Shown here: piece after piece, positions 17,941 through 25,923 of the stretch | Numbering within the stretch: position 1 is the first letter of the stretch | Layout of the letters: the number at the start of each line of letters is the position of its first letter | NCBI GenBank assembly: GCA_026390435.1 | Contig: JAPLFY010000038.1 | Span: 1-36,973, forward strand | DNA length: 36,973 nt | Direction: 5' to 3' | Source of the DNA: Pseudomonadota bacterium | GTDB taxonomy: Bacteria; Bdellovibrionota_B; Oligoflexia; Oligoflexales; CAIYRB01 | Translations under genes and position numbers: made by a program | Notes under the pieces: generated by a model | Databases searched by the model: none | Told to the model about the DNA's origin: nothing | Seen by the model: only the letters and a program-made list of their open reading frames with translations

Positions 17941-18996
17941 TCAGCTGTGATCTCCTAAGCTGCGCAGGCTCAGGCCGACAGCCACCCCATAAAGCGGCCC
18001 TTGTGTAAGGATGTTTTCCATTTTAAAGATTTTGGAATTGATATTGATCCGTTGAAACGGATTAATAATTTGCACTGGGACGTGAAGAGTTGCAGCAATT
18101 GCGGCGTCTAGACCAAGAATGCGAGCTCCACCGCCAGTCAAAAAAACACTGGTGATGACACCGACGTTTTGACTCTCCTGGAGGAAATAATCAATTGTTC
18201 CCTGCAATTCGGCAACTAATTGCTCGTTAATCTCACCTATAATTTTATTCACTTCAGCTGGCAAATTCTCCTCGCCCTGTGACGACGAGACCTTGAGCGA
18301 CTCCGCATTGTCACGATCGACGTTTAGCGCCTCCTTCAGCCGTCGCGAGTACTCGTCGCCACCAATTGGAATCTCACGAGCGTAAACATAGTCGCCATTG
18401 AACAGCAGCGAGACTTGCGTCACAGAAGCCCCGATTTTGGCGACAGCGCTTAGTCCTTGAACGCTACCGTAGTTGTACTCAAACATGTTAACGGTGCTAA
18501 ACGCCGCGCATTCCACGACTCCAGTACGCATTCCAAGTTTTCGAATCAGAGCTATGTACTGCTCTACCATATCCCGCTTAGCTCCGACCAAAAGCACAGG
18601 CTGCGGCTTCCCTACTTCCACCGCACCTTCGACGGGGAAGAAATCTACGTAAATTTCCGACATATCAGCCTGAAATTGCTGTTCGGCTTCGTAATAAACC
18701 TGCTCAGCCAACTCGTTATCTTTAGCTAAGACGTCGATCCGCTTAATCAATACTGCACTGCCGCTTAAAGCTAACGCCGCCCTGCGCCCTTGCGGACGTA
18801 TTTTGAGCCGTTTAAGTAGCGTGCGTAAAGCTCCCTCGACGATTTCGGGATCTTGCATTAACCCGTCAACGACTGCCCCTGGGGGTAGCAATTCAAGCCC
18901 CATTTTGCGTAGTTTTTTTTGATTACCACCGGAGATCTCGACCACTTTAATGGACGATGACCCTATGTCGATGGCGACGAGAGGCCGACTGAACAT
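17941..18996 (-). CDS. pilM: Type IV pilus actin-like ATPase PilM
   Basis: Cytoplasmic actin/FtsA-fold protein that binds the PilN N terminus. The 351 residues show the phosphate-1 motif VAIDIGSSSIKVVEI (about 7-21), AKIGASVTQVSL (phosphate-2-like) and the adenosine motif VFLTGGGARILGLD. First gene of the pilMNOPQ run. The 208 bases upstream (18997-19204) should hold the promoter, but I do not see a convincing one. Only a weak GCGGAA precedes the ATG. Confidence 0.95.
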   Translation of the reverse strand: MFSRPLVAIDIGSSSIKVVEISGGNQKKLRKMGLELLPPGAVVDGLMQDPEIVEGALRTLLKRLKIRPQGRRAALALSGSAVLIKRIDVLAKDNELAEQVYYEAEQQFQADMSEIYVDFFPVEGAVEVGKPQPVLLVGAKRDMVEQYIALIRKLGMRTGVVECAAFSTVNMFEYNYGSVQGLSAVAKIGASVTQVSLLFNGDYVYAREIPIGGDEYSRRLKEALNVDRDNAESLKVSSSQGEENLPAEVNKIIGEINEQLVAELQGTIDYFLQESQNVGVITSVFLTGGGARILGLDAAIAATLHVPVQIINPFQRININSKIFKMENILTQGPLYGVAVGLSLRSLGDHS

Positions 18997-19204
18997 GCTG
19001 GTTCCGCAGATTTGTTAATGATGGAATGGTGAGTAAACGGATGAACGACAAATTTAAGACAGGCAGACGTGACCTAGACTAATTGTTTCATTTCCAACGC
19101 TATGGCGTCAATGATCCCACAGTCAGGCGGCGACAATGTTTTGACGGAACTCTCCGAATTAGAGGGAGCAACGCAGAAGGAACACGTTGAGATATGGGGG
19201 GAAC

Positions 19205-19567
19205 TTAGCGTTTCGCGTTTAGGAAGCGGGCCAATTCATCGGCTAAACTCTCGCCCTTTGGGGAGGTTACCTCTGTCGAGCCAGCGTTCTTAGCAAACAA
19301 GGCATCCAGCTTAGCCCGAGCACGGTCTACCTGGGCGGTCGCGCCCTGGACCCCAGGGGTGAAGTAACTACAAAAATTCGCCCGGTCCTTTTCTTTAACC
19401 CACTCAGCCTGCTCCTCACGGCAGCCACGTGCGGCCGTCGTTGAATAAAAGGCACAGTTTAAGCAAACCCTTACATCCCGGCGGCAGGACGGGCATTCTG
19501 TGGCTCGCGCTAGCGGTGGGACGAAGGTCCAGCTATGCTGACAATGATGGCACTTGATCTCAGACAC
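19205..19567 (-). CDS. Small zinc-ribbon protein, conserved hypothetical
   Basis: A 120-residue cytoplasmic protein with two Cys clusters: C6-x2-C9 with C25-x2-C28, and C35-x2-C38 with C49 and C66. Together they suggest two zinc-binding sites. The block VCLNCAFYS...GCREEQAEWVKEKDRANFCSYF is a recurring signature of a bacterial conserved hypothetical family without assigned function. A charged helical tail follows. GTG start with a distant GGAG. It is upstream of pilM in the same direction, with 208 bases between. Confidence 0.75.
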   Translation of the reverse strand: MSEIKCHHCQHSWTFVPPLARATECPSCRRDVRVCLNCAFYSTTAARGCREEQAEWVKEKDRANFCSYFTPGVQGATAQVDRARAKLDALFAKNAGSTEVTSPKGESLADELARFLNAKR

Positions 19568-19730
19568 TTCGGCGTAAAACTCCAGTAATTTCCCTTGGCA
19601 CCGCTAGCAAAAACACGTAAAAAACGCAATAAGCCGCAATGTATCAGGGTATTAGTCACGAACTAACAAATGAACGCAGTCGGCACAGGCCGCATCGGCA
19701 AGTCACATAGCTTCAATAAAGGGTGCTGGC

Positions 19731-21086
19731 ATGATTTTCAACTCGATTCTGGAAACGATAGGCCGCACCCCCATGGTGAAGTTGAATCGTGTCGGTGCCA
19801 ACCTGCAGTGCAATCTTTATGCAAAGTGTGAATTTCTTAATCCCGGTGGTTCGATCAAAGACCGGATCGGTTACCAAATGGTGGCCGACGCTGAGCGCTC
19901 AGGGCGGATTAAGCCGGGCGATACACTCATCGAGCCTACCAGTGGTAACACCGGTATTGGCATTGCCCTTGCTGGGGCTATCAAAGGCTACCGCATTATT
20001 ATCACCATGCCGGAGAAGATGAGCCGCGAGAAGCAGGTGGTGCTGGAGGCACTTGGAGCTGAAATCATCCGTACTCCAACAGATGCTGCCTGGGATTCCC
20101 CAGAAAGCCATATCGGCGTCTCGAAACGTCTCCAAAAGGAGCTGCCGAATGCCCATATTCTCGACCAGTACTCGAACCCATCGAATCCAAACGCACATTA
20201 TAACGGCACCGGCGTCGAGATCCTCAGCGATATGAACGACAAGGTAGATATGGTAGTCATGTCCGCCGGCACAGGTGGCACCATCACAGGCGTGGCGCGC
20301 CGCATCAAGGAACGTCTACCCCATTGCCAAATCGTTGGCGTCGATCCAGTCGGCTCGATTTTGGCTGGGCCAGGGCCGATCCATTCTTACAAAGTTGAGG
20401 GCATTGGCTACGATTTCGTGCCCGATGTCTTCGATCGCAGTTTAGTCGACACCTGGGTCAAGACCTCCGATCGCGAGTCCTTTCAGTTAGCCAGACGCTT
20501 AATTTCCGAAGAGGGTTTACTCTGCGGTGGGTCTAGCGGCTCGGTGATATATGCGGCTTTGAAAGAAGCCAAAAATCTCTCGAAAGGCCAAAACTGCGTC
20601 GTCTTGCTGCCAGACGGCGTCCGTAACTATATGACTAAATTTATCGACGATAAGTGGATGCGCGACAACCGCTTCACAGGGGTCAGTGCCATCAACGGTA
20701 ACGTCGGACTCCTTCTACACTCTAAGTCGACGGTCATCAGCCTGGGACATACTGCAACAGTCAAAGATGCAATCGCCCTGATGACAGATCGTGGCATCTC
20801 GCAGATACCAGTAACCCACGCAGGTAGCCTCATCGGAATGGTCCGAGAAGACGACCTCCTGCGCTACCTATCCACCGGCGAAATTGATTCTACATCCACC
20901 CTGGGCGATCTCATGGATCGCAATGTTCCGACCGTCGAAGAATCCACGCCAGTGAGCGCACTTCAGGAGATCCTGATGCATTCCACTTGTGCCGTGGTGA
21001 TCGATGATCGTCGCCGGCCGTTGCATATTGTGACCAAAATCGATGTGGTCGACTGGCTAGTGAAAAACCCAAGGCAGCTCGCTTAA
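19731..21086 (+). CDS. Cystathionine beta-synthase with C-terminal CBS domain pair
   Basis: PLP enzyme expected to condense serine and homocysteine to cystathionine. The 451-residue protein has the PLP Lys in GGSIKDR (K43), EPTSGNTGIG, GTGGTITG and LLCGGSSGS. Residues 1-325 closely follow the human CBS catalytic core as I recall it (IPT-type block EIIRTPTDAAWDSPESHIGV, DQYSNPSNPNAHY, KVEGIGYDFVP, RNYMTKFIDDKWM). The N-terminal haem domain is missing. Residues about 335-451 form two CBS modules that may bind an adenosyl ligand. AAAGGG lies 7 bases before the ATG. Ties to ahcY, which makes homocysteine. Could also act as cysteine synthase. Confidence 0.92.
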   Translation: MIFNSILETIGRTPMVKLNRVGANLQCNLYAKCEFLNPGGSIKDRIGYQMVADAERSGRIKPGDTLIEPTSGNTGIGIALAGAIKGYRIIITMPEKMSREKQVVLEALGAEIIRTPTDAAWDSPESHIGVSKRLQKELPNAHILDQYSNPSNPNAHYNGTGVEILSDMNDKVDMVVMSAGTGGTITGVARRIKERLPHCQIVGVDPVGSILAGPGPIHSYKVEGIGYDFVPDVFDRSLVDTWVKTSDRESFQLARRLISEEGLLCGGSSGSVIYAALKEAKNLSKGQNCVVLLPDGVRNYMTKFIDDKWMRDNRFTGVSAINGNVGLLLHSKSTVISLGHTATVKDAIALMTDRGISQIPVTHAGSLIGMVREDDLLRYLSTGEIDSTSTLGDLMDRNVPTVEESTPVSALQEILMHSTCAVVIDDRRRPLHIVTKIDVVDWLVKNPRQLA

Positions 21087-21089
21087 AGA

Positions 21090-21114
21090 GTCGGGCGTCG
21101 GGCGTCAGGGTATG
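21090..21114 (+). repeat. Heptamer-type repeat after cbs
   Basis: Directly after the cbs stop, two tandem copies of GTCGGGC and a third variant lead into GGGTATG. Positions 21095-21114 match 18 of 20 bases, in inverted orientation, with 25387-25406, and share the heptamer core with the array at 25827-25896. Confidence 0.6.
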
Positions 21115-21116
21115 AA

Positions 21117-21159
21117 GCGGACACATAGGTAACAAAACAGACCGGAGACATAGGTGACA
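21117..21159 (+). repeat. Tandem 18-base motif, likely insertion-sequence terminal remnant
   Basis: Two direct copies, GCGGACACATAGGTAACA (21117-21134) and CCGGAGACATAGGTGACA (21142-21159), agree at 15 of 18 positions with a 25-base period. From memory such ACATAGGTRACA repeats occur at ends of some IS481-type elements. No transposase is nearby, so only an end may remain. Confidence 0.45.
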
Positions 21160-21234
21160 CAATTAGGCCGTCCTACAGCACCTCTGACTACTCAGACACC
21201 AACCTGAAGAACGACCACAAGATCCTCGCGGCTT

Positions 21235-22404
21235 CTAAGTCTTAGACCGCAGGAATAACTCGTTCAAGGCATCTCGCCAGTGAATGTGAAGAACTCCGTC
21301 TTCGACGCTTCTGATTTCGTCCTGTGAGACCACCATCAATATTGGATTTTCGAAGTCATCACGGAATCCCGTCAGGTGCCGAGCATGGGTCGTGCTTTGT
21401 AGCAAGCTCGATTTGATCTCTATCAGGACTGATGATTGGCCCGGGCGCTCAACAATGAGGTCTATCTCTGCTCCGGCCTTAGTTGTTAGATAGGAGAAGC
21501 GGTAGCCTAGCTCTAAATATTGATTTAGCTTCACACATTCCATCACAAAAAACTGCTCAAATAGGTGCCCGAATTCACCTGTAGATTGGTTGAGTTTCGT
21601 ACCAACCGCCAGAGATAAAGTGCGCGCAATGCCAGTGTCCACAAAATATAGGCGAGGCGCTGCGTGAACCTGCTGCCGTACCGAGCGCGAGTAAGGTTCA
21701 ATGAGGACAGCGAGGTGCGTTTCCTCGAGGATTTGAAAGTAGGTTTGCACCGTCTTCACATCAACCCCGACGACAGCTGCGATTCGCGAATAATTGATCA
21801 AACGGGCATTTTGTTGGGCTGCGACGTCAAGAAATTTGCGAAAGGGCTCGAGCTTGCGCACCAAGTGCTCCGCCCATACTTCTTCTTTTAGATAAGTCTG
21901 CCCGTAGGCGCGCAGGAAACGAATGATGGCCTGATCACCCGTCCGCTGCCACACAGCAGGCAGTAACCCGAAGCTGAGTGCTTTTTGAAAATCAAACTTG
22001 TCGCCGAGTTCTGCAAAGCTGAATGGGTACAAGTTGAAATACAGGGCTCTACCAGCCAAAAGATTGGCTCCAGCCATCTTAAGTTTGCGTGCACTAGAGC
22101 CCGTGAGGATAAATTTCTGTGGTACCTTCTTGTCCTCGATCAGATGATGGACGACGTCACAAAGCTTAGGGACTTTTTGAATCTCATCGATGAAGACGTG
22201 AGTGATCTGATCGCTCAGCGCTGTGACTTCGCCAATTAAGAGGTCAGGATCGCGAGCGAGCCTCTCTTCGTGACGAGAGAGTAACAGGTTAATGGTGTAG
22301 GCATCGGGGAACAAGGACTTGATCAATGTGCTCTTGCCGACTCCTCTAGCCCCGAATAGAAAAAAACTCTCGTCATTTGGTATACTTACAAGTCTTTTGA
22401 GCAA
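21235..22404 (-). CDS. AAA_14 / DUF4143 family ATPase
   Basis: A 389-residue P-loop ATPase of the mobile ExeA-like family found scattered across bacteria and archaea. Walker A GARGVGKST (18-26), Walker B HVFIDEIQKVP, sensor ILTGSSARKLK, then the DUF4143 part with a winged helix (about 195-240) and a PD-(D/E)xK-like core (GAEIDLIVERPG...VLIEIKSS). Its biological role is not settled. It begins with TTG, with GGAG 9 bases upstream inside a large palindrome. Probably acquired; neighbours are lineage-specific. Confidence 0.88.
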   Translation of the reverse strand: MLKRLVSIPNDESFFLFGARGVGKSTLIKSLFPDAYTINLLLSRHEERLARDPDLLIGEVTALSDQITHVFIDEIQKVPKLCDVVHHLIEDKKVPQKFILTGSSARKLKMAGANLLAGRALYFNLYPFSFAELGDKFDFQKALSFGLLPAVWQRTGDQAIIRFLRAYGQTYLKEEVWAEHLVRKLEPFRKFLDVAAQQNARLINYSRIAAVVGVDVKTVQTYFQILEETHLAVLIEPYSRSVRQQVHAAPRLYFVDTGIARTLSLAVGTKLNQSTGEFGHLFEQFFVMECVKLNQYLELGYRFSYLTTKAGAEIDLIVERPGQSSVLIEIKSSLLQSTTHARHLTGFRDDFENPILMVVSQDEIRSVEDGVLHIHWRDALNELFLRSKT

Positions 22405-22445
22405 GACTATACTCCAAATTTAGCGCCTAAGTATGGAGTATAGTC
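22405..22445. promoter_or_regulatory. Palindrome covering the translation start region of the DUF4143 gene
   Basis: Perfect 12-base inverted repeat GACTATACTCCA (22405-22416) and TGGAGTATAGTC (22434-22445) around 17 bases, touching the TTG start codon. The GGAG ribosome-binding site of the gene lies inside one arm. It could be an operator, an RNA hairpin hiding the ribosome-binding site, or a mobile-element-type terminal sequence. Confidence 0.65.
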
Positions 22446-23053
22446 TATGGTTGGGCGGTTGACAATGGCATCGTTAAAGCCACCTAAATCATCCCACCCA
22501 TGCCGCCAGTTGCAAATGGCCCCGGCCGCGATTGGTGCCAATTAGTATTGGTCAATTGGGAGCTGCTATGCGCCGCCGGCAATCTTCTCTTCACAGCACG
22601 TCGCGCATTTGAGCCGGATAAATACAGAATCTTTACTAATATCCGCAAAAATTGGGCACATCAAACCCGATAGCCACCCCCGATCTTACGGACGTAATTG
22701 CCGGCATTAGGCCCAAAGGCGATTTTGCCGCTAATCGAAGCGGCAAGTAGGTGGGCAAGGAAACTTACTCCGAATCACGATTGGCATCTTTCATGTCAAT
22801 GAATGAGGCCAAGACCCATTCAGCGCCATCTGGTTATTCTTTCGAGGGCGTTGCGGCTTTCAATGATTTCTGAGGGACCGGGGTGACAAAGTCGCTTCGT
22901 ATTTACACACAAGCGGTGACGCAACTCGAAATTGACTTTGTTCGAACCGACCTAATTACCTGTTATGATTCATGGAATCAATTTTTTTAATATTATCTAA
23001 ATTTTTTTTCAAAAATGCCGAAATAAAGAAATCACATTAAACGAAGCATCTAG
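22446..23053. other. Gene-free stretch upstream of lipoprotein pair
   Basis: About 600 bases with no frame that reads as a known protein on either strand. The left part (22446-22620) has a coding-like base composition and may be an eroded gene or element, but I cannot identify it. The right part (22970-23050) is very AT-rich. A possible extended -10 box TGTTATGAT lies at 22961-22969. Confidence 0.5.
22961..22969 (+). promoter_or_regulatory. Possible extended -10 promoter element for the lipoprotein pair
   Basis: TGTTATGAT fits a TGn-TATNAT extended -10 box about 85 bases before the first lipoprotein start, next to an AT-rich region. No good -35 at standard distance is seen. Confidence 0.3.
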
Positions 23054-24136
23054 ATGCGAAAAATTAAAATTCTGTGGCAAGAGCACATGAAATTATTACG
23101 AAGACCAGCTATGTTTAGAGGCATAATCAATTCAAGAAATGCGCTGGGAATAGTTGTATTCACGCTGTCTGTCAGCCTGTCGGCAATCACCATAAGCTGC
23201 TCGAGTGGTCGGAGTACTGTTTTTTCGGAGAATACAGTTTCCCCATCTTCGGCCGCGTTATTTCAAGCCTATAATCAAAATATAAATTCTGCCGACTTTG
23301 CGACACAGCTTAATAAGGAGCTCGAGCAACCCGATGTATCGCCACGCGCGGAACTGCCGGAATCAGGCCAGATTGCAGGTCGGAACTTTCCGGACCTCAG
23401 GCTGAGATTGAAAAGAATGATAGCCGACTCGGTGCCAGGCCCAAAACTTAAAAGTAACTTGAGGACTTTTTTTCGTGCTGAAGGTGTCCTAGGACTGCAA
23501 CTAACAGTAGAAGATTTTCAACTGGCAGAGGGTTATATTGGTGCAAAGCTTGACGCCGTCAACAGCCCAGTTGCTGAAGCCGAGCTAATCGCCAAATTCC
23601 CCCCTAAACAGGTCATCCGAGCGCTTTACACGATCACTGTGATACGCGCTCTAGATCGCCACCACGACAAGTCTGCATCCTTGGCTCTAGGTGAAAAAGG
23701 GATAAACGCGGAAGTTAGTGCCAAGATTAACCTAGATTTTGCAGCTACGATCGCTGCTATTTCTGGCGCATTCAATAGTGGTATCACTTGCAATTCAATG
23801 GTCAAGCCATGTCGTGACGCACAAAAAAATTACATTAAAAATGTTGGCAAGTTCAACGATAACGCTGTCGACATAGATATATGTGCACCCCAAACACACG
23901 ACCAGTGCACTTGGGAAAAAAATGGCAAGGACCTAGAATTTATAGCTGATATCTGCAAAAAATTTCAACTTTGGAAGTGTGAGTGCAAGCAAGAGAACGA
24001 TGGGCCAGCACCTGCAGCTAATTCGTCTGCTGGGTGCAGTGCCGTGCAAATTATCGCTGCTCAAAATCGACCAATAGACAGGACAGCGGTCGATGCTGCA
24101 TGCGTCGCCATCAAGGAATGTGCCGGCGCAAAGTAA
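23054..24136 (+). CDS. Cys-rich putative lipoprotein, paralogue A
   Basis: Unrecognised 360-residue exported protein. The hydrophobic signal lies at about 30-48 and ends TISC-SS (Cys 49). The lipobox is weak because Thr is at -3. An internal ATG at 23111 would give a more usual signal peptide, so the start is uncertain. The mature part has no known domain. It shares with the next gene an early TVFS/TTFS motif, LPESxxxAG, an FQLAExY motif in the middle, CxxAQxNxxKN, a WKCECK/WSCDC block and a Cys-rich end ACVxxxxxxxxCG. It is a tandem paralogue of unknown role, with AT-rich codon use compared with the flanks. Confidence 0.65.
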   Translation: MRKIKILWQEHMKLLRRPAMFRGIINSRNALGIVVFTLSVSLSAITISCSSGRSTVFSENTVSPSSAALFQAYNQNINSADFATQLNKELEQPDVSPRAELPESGQIAGRNFPDLRLRLKRMIADSVPGPKLKSNLRTFFRAEGVLGLQLTVEDFQLAEGYIGAKLDAVNSPVAEAELIAKFPPKQVIRALYTITVIRALDRHHDKSASLALGEKGINAEVSAKINLDFAATIAAISGAFNSGITCNSMVKPCRDAQKNYIKNVGKFNDNAVDIDICAPQTHDQCTWEKNGKDLEFIADICKKFQLWKCECKQENDGPAPAANSSAGCSAVQIIAAQNRPIDRTAVDAACVAIKECAGAK

Positions 24137-24195
24137 AATTAAGGCATTAGTGTTCTTCTGTGTTGGGTCTACAAGATAAATTCAAGGCACAGTCA

Positions 24196-25227
24196 ATGAC
24201 CAAAGCAATCCGACTACTGTATATCCTTGTTGTGGAGATCGGCCTGACAGCACTGGCAATTGGCTGCTCAAGTCCAGCCTCTACAACTTTTTCAGACCAA
24301 TCCTACTCACAAAACGCCACAATCCTTTTTGAAAGTTACAGATCGAATGCCGAGAACGCCGCATTCAACAAGGTTTTGGCAGGTTTACTGGCTGCTCCTG
24401 ACCTAAAAGCACATCAAAATCTACCTGAGTCGGAGACCGTTGCTGGCATCTTGGTTCACGACTTCAACAAGAAAGTGAAAAAAATATCATCTGCTGGCAA
24501 CTTTAACTTTTCCGGAACACTTGGGGAATTTTTTTCACTGACGAAAATTAAGGGATCAAAGCTAAATATTAAGGATTTTCAACTAGCAGAGGAATACGCT
24601 GTTGATCTTTTGTGGAGTATTGATGACGAAGTAAAAATGAAACTACTTTACCGGAAGTATACCCCGGAGCAGATGAACAAATCAGCGTATGTCGCCGTGA
24701 TTACATCTGCTTTAACATCGGCAAATACAAAAAAAGACTCATTAAGTCTAGCCTCAGCCAGCGATATTGTATGCTACCTATTTACGCCATGTGCCCTAGT
24801 TAAAGGTACCGGGGAGTTAATCAAGGCGGTATCCAAAAAGCGAACCTGCAACATGCAGGCAGGTAGTTGTAAATCAGCGCAAGAAAATCTGAAAAAAAAT
24901 GATAATAAGAAGGATGATATAGTCCAGAACAACGACGCTTGCATGAATATCAGCCCGCCAAGCTGTACTCACGGTATCGCTAGGAGTATAGGAGAAATAG
25001 CCGGTGGTTATCAATGCTCGTGGAGAACGTGGAGCTGTGATTGCCGTGAAAAGTACGTAAAAGTAAATGATGACTATAAACACAGTAATGATTCGACGGA
25101 GCATTGCGAGACTGAAGATAAAAATAAAAATCCGCCCGAGCTGGTAGAGCTCAATAGGGATGCTTATAAAATGGCCTGCGTCGAGCAAGAATCTGCACTG
25201 AGAGCCTGTGGTCAAAATTTCAAGTGA
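24196..25227 (+). CDS. Cys-rich putative lipoprotein, paralogue B
   Basis: Unrecognised 343-residue paralogue of the preceding gene. The frame opens with GTG at 24160. I chose the ATG at 24196 because AAGG lies 8 bases before it and the protein then begins MTKAIRLLYILVVEIG, a textbook signal peptide ending AIGC (Cys 24). Shared landmarks with paralogue A are TTFS, LPESETVAG, FQLAEEY, CKSAQENLKKN, WSCDCREK and ACVEQESALRACG. About ten Cys lie in the second half, so disulfides are likely. It is 59 bases after paralogue A and probably co-transcribed. Confidence 0.68.
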   Translation: MTKAIRLLYILVVEIGLTALAIGCSSPASTTFSDQSYSQNATILFESYRSNAENAAFNKVLAGLLAAPDLKAHQNLPESETVAGILVHDFNKKVKKISSAGNFNFSGTLGEFFSLTKIKGSKLNIKDFQLAEEYAVDLLWSIDDEVKMKLLYRKYTPEQMNKSAYVAVITSALTSANTKKDSLSLASASDIVCYLFTPCALVKGTGELIKAVSKKRTCNMQAGSCKSAQENLKKNDNKKDDIVQNNDACMNISPPSCTHGIARSIGEIAGGYQCSWRTWSCDCREKYVKVNDDYKHSNDSTEHCETEDKNKNPPELVELNRDAYKMACVEQESALRACGQNFK

Positions 25228-25386
25228 ATTCAGCTGATTTTGGTTCGCTGGTACAACCGAGCCATCAACATGGGCGAGATGGATCAGGCTCGACGCTGAA
25301 CTCTCCCTGCTCGTATCTAAGCGATGCACGGGGCGGAGTCTCGTAGTCTAGGCCGACAGGCTTTAGGTAGCGCCTTACCTGATACC

Positions 25387-25406
25387 CATACCTCGACGCC
25401 CGACGC
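25387..25406 (-). repeat. Inverted partner of the 21095-21114 repeat
   Basis: The minus strand reads GCGTCGGGCGTCGAGGTATG, matching 21095-21114 (plus) at 18 of 20 bases. The pair brackets the DUF4143 gene and both lipoprotein genes, about 4.3 kb. Confidence 0.55.
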
Positions 25407-25414
25407 TGACCTCG

Positions 25415-25834
25415 CTAAACGCAGTCCCCGGCCCACAACCTTTTTAGAAACGTTTCCCAAGGCAAGATTTCAATCCCATCCTCGGTCCGGCGTTCAGTCT
25501 CCACGTCACAAACTAAGAGAAACCGTTTAAAAATACGCTCTTCAGCGAGGGCACGAAGTCCTTTGAGATGCTTAGCTGTTGGGTTACTGGTCGTAGCAAT
25601 GCTTTCGACAAGACTTGCGACTTCGTCATCAGTGAGCCGGTCTAGATTTCGAAATTTCGCAAAGTCACCGTATCTGCTGTAAACACTGTCGATACAGATG
25701 ATGTGTAGGTGGGGGTTTAAGTTTAGTGCCGATCCCCAGCGCTGGGTGAAAGCGATACTTCCTGGTGTGGCATCTCTGATGCCAGCAGCATGGGCCTTGG
25801 CGATGTAGTACCGATGAATCTCGGCATCGGGCAT
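25415..25834 (-). pseudogene. Fragment of an IS91-type (Y2) transposase
   Basis: A 139-codon frame whose first part (residues 8-60) contains FTQRWGSALNLNPHLHIICID, the conserved His-rich block of IS91-family transposases. The N-terminal zinc-binding part and the two catalytic Tyr region are missing. The first codons (MPDAE) are encoded by the heptamer repeat at 25827-25896, so the 5' end has been cut and joined to repeat DNA. A non-functional remnant. About 100 residues with LTDDEVASLVESI follow before the stop. Confidence 0.75.
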
Positions 25835-25896
25835 CGGGCATCGGGCATCGGGCGTCGGGCGTCAGGCGTCAGGCGTCAGAAATCGGAAATCGGAAA
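25827..25896 (+). repeat. Tandem heptamer array
   Basis: Ten consecutive 7-base units: TCGGGCA x3, TCGGGCG x2, TCAGGCG x2, TCAGAAA, TCGGAAA x2, with partial units at both ends. Every unit starts TCRG and the last three bases change stepwise. It lies between the transposase remnant and the cNMP-binding gene. Confidence 0.9.
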
Positions 25897-25923
25897 TCAG
25901 CACAGTTCCTCCGGAAGAACCCT

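Noticed and set aside
22446-22620. Possible eroded insertion element upstream of the lipoprotein pair
   Set aside because: The sequence has a familiar feel of insertion-element ends, but I could not place any protein motif or terminal repeat with confidence.
24874-25329. 151-codon minus-strand frame across the end of paralogue B
   Set aside because: Antisense to a gene with conserved paralogue motifs. Its hydrophobic stretch comes from Lys/Asn codons read in reverse.
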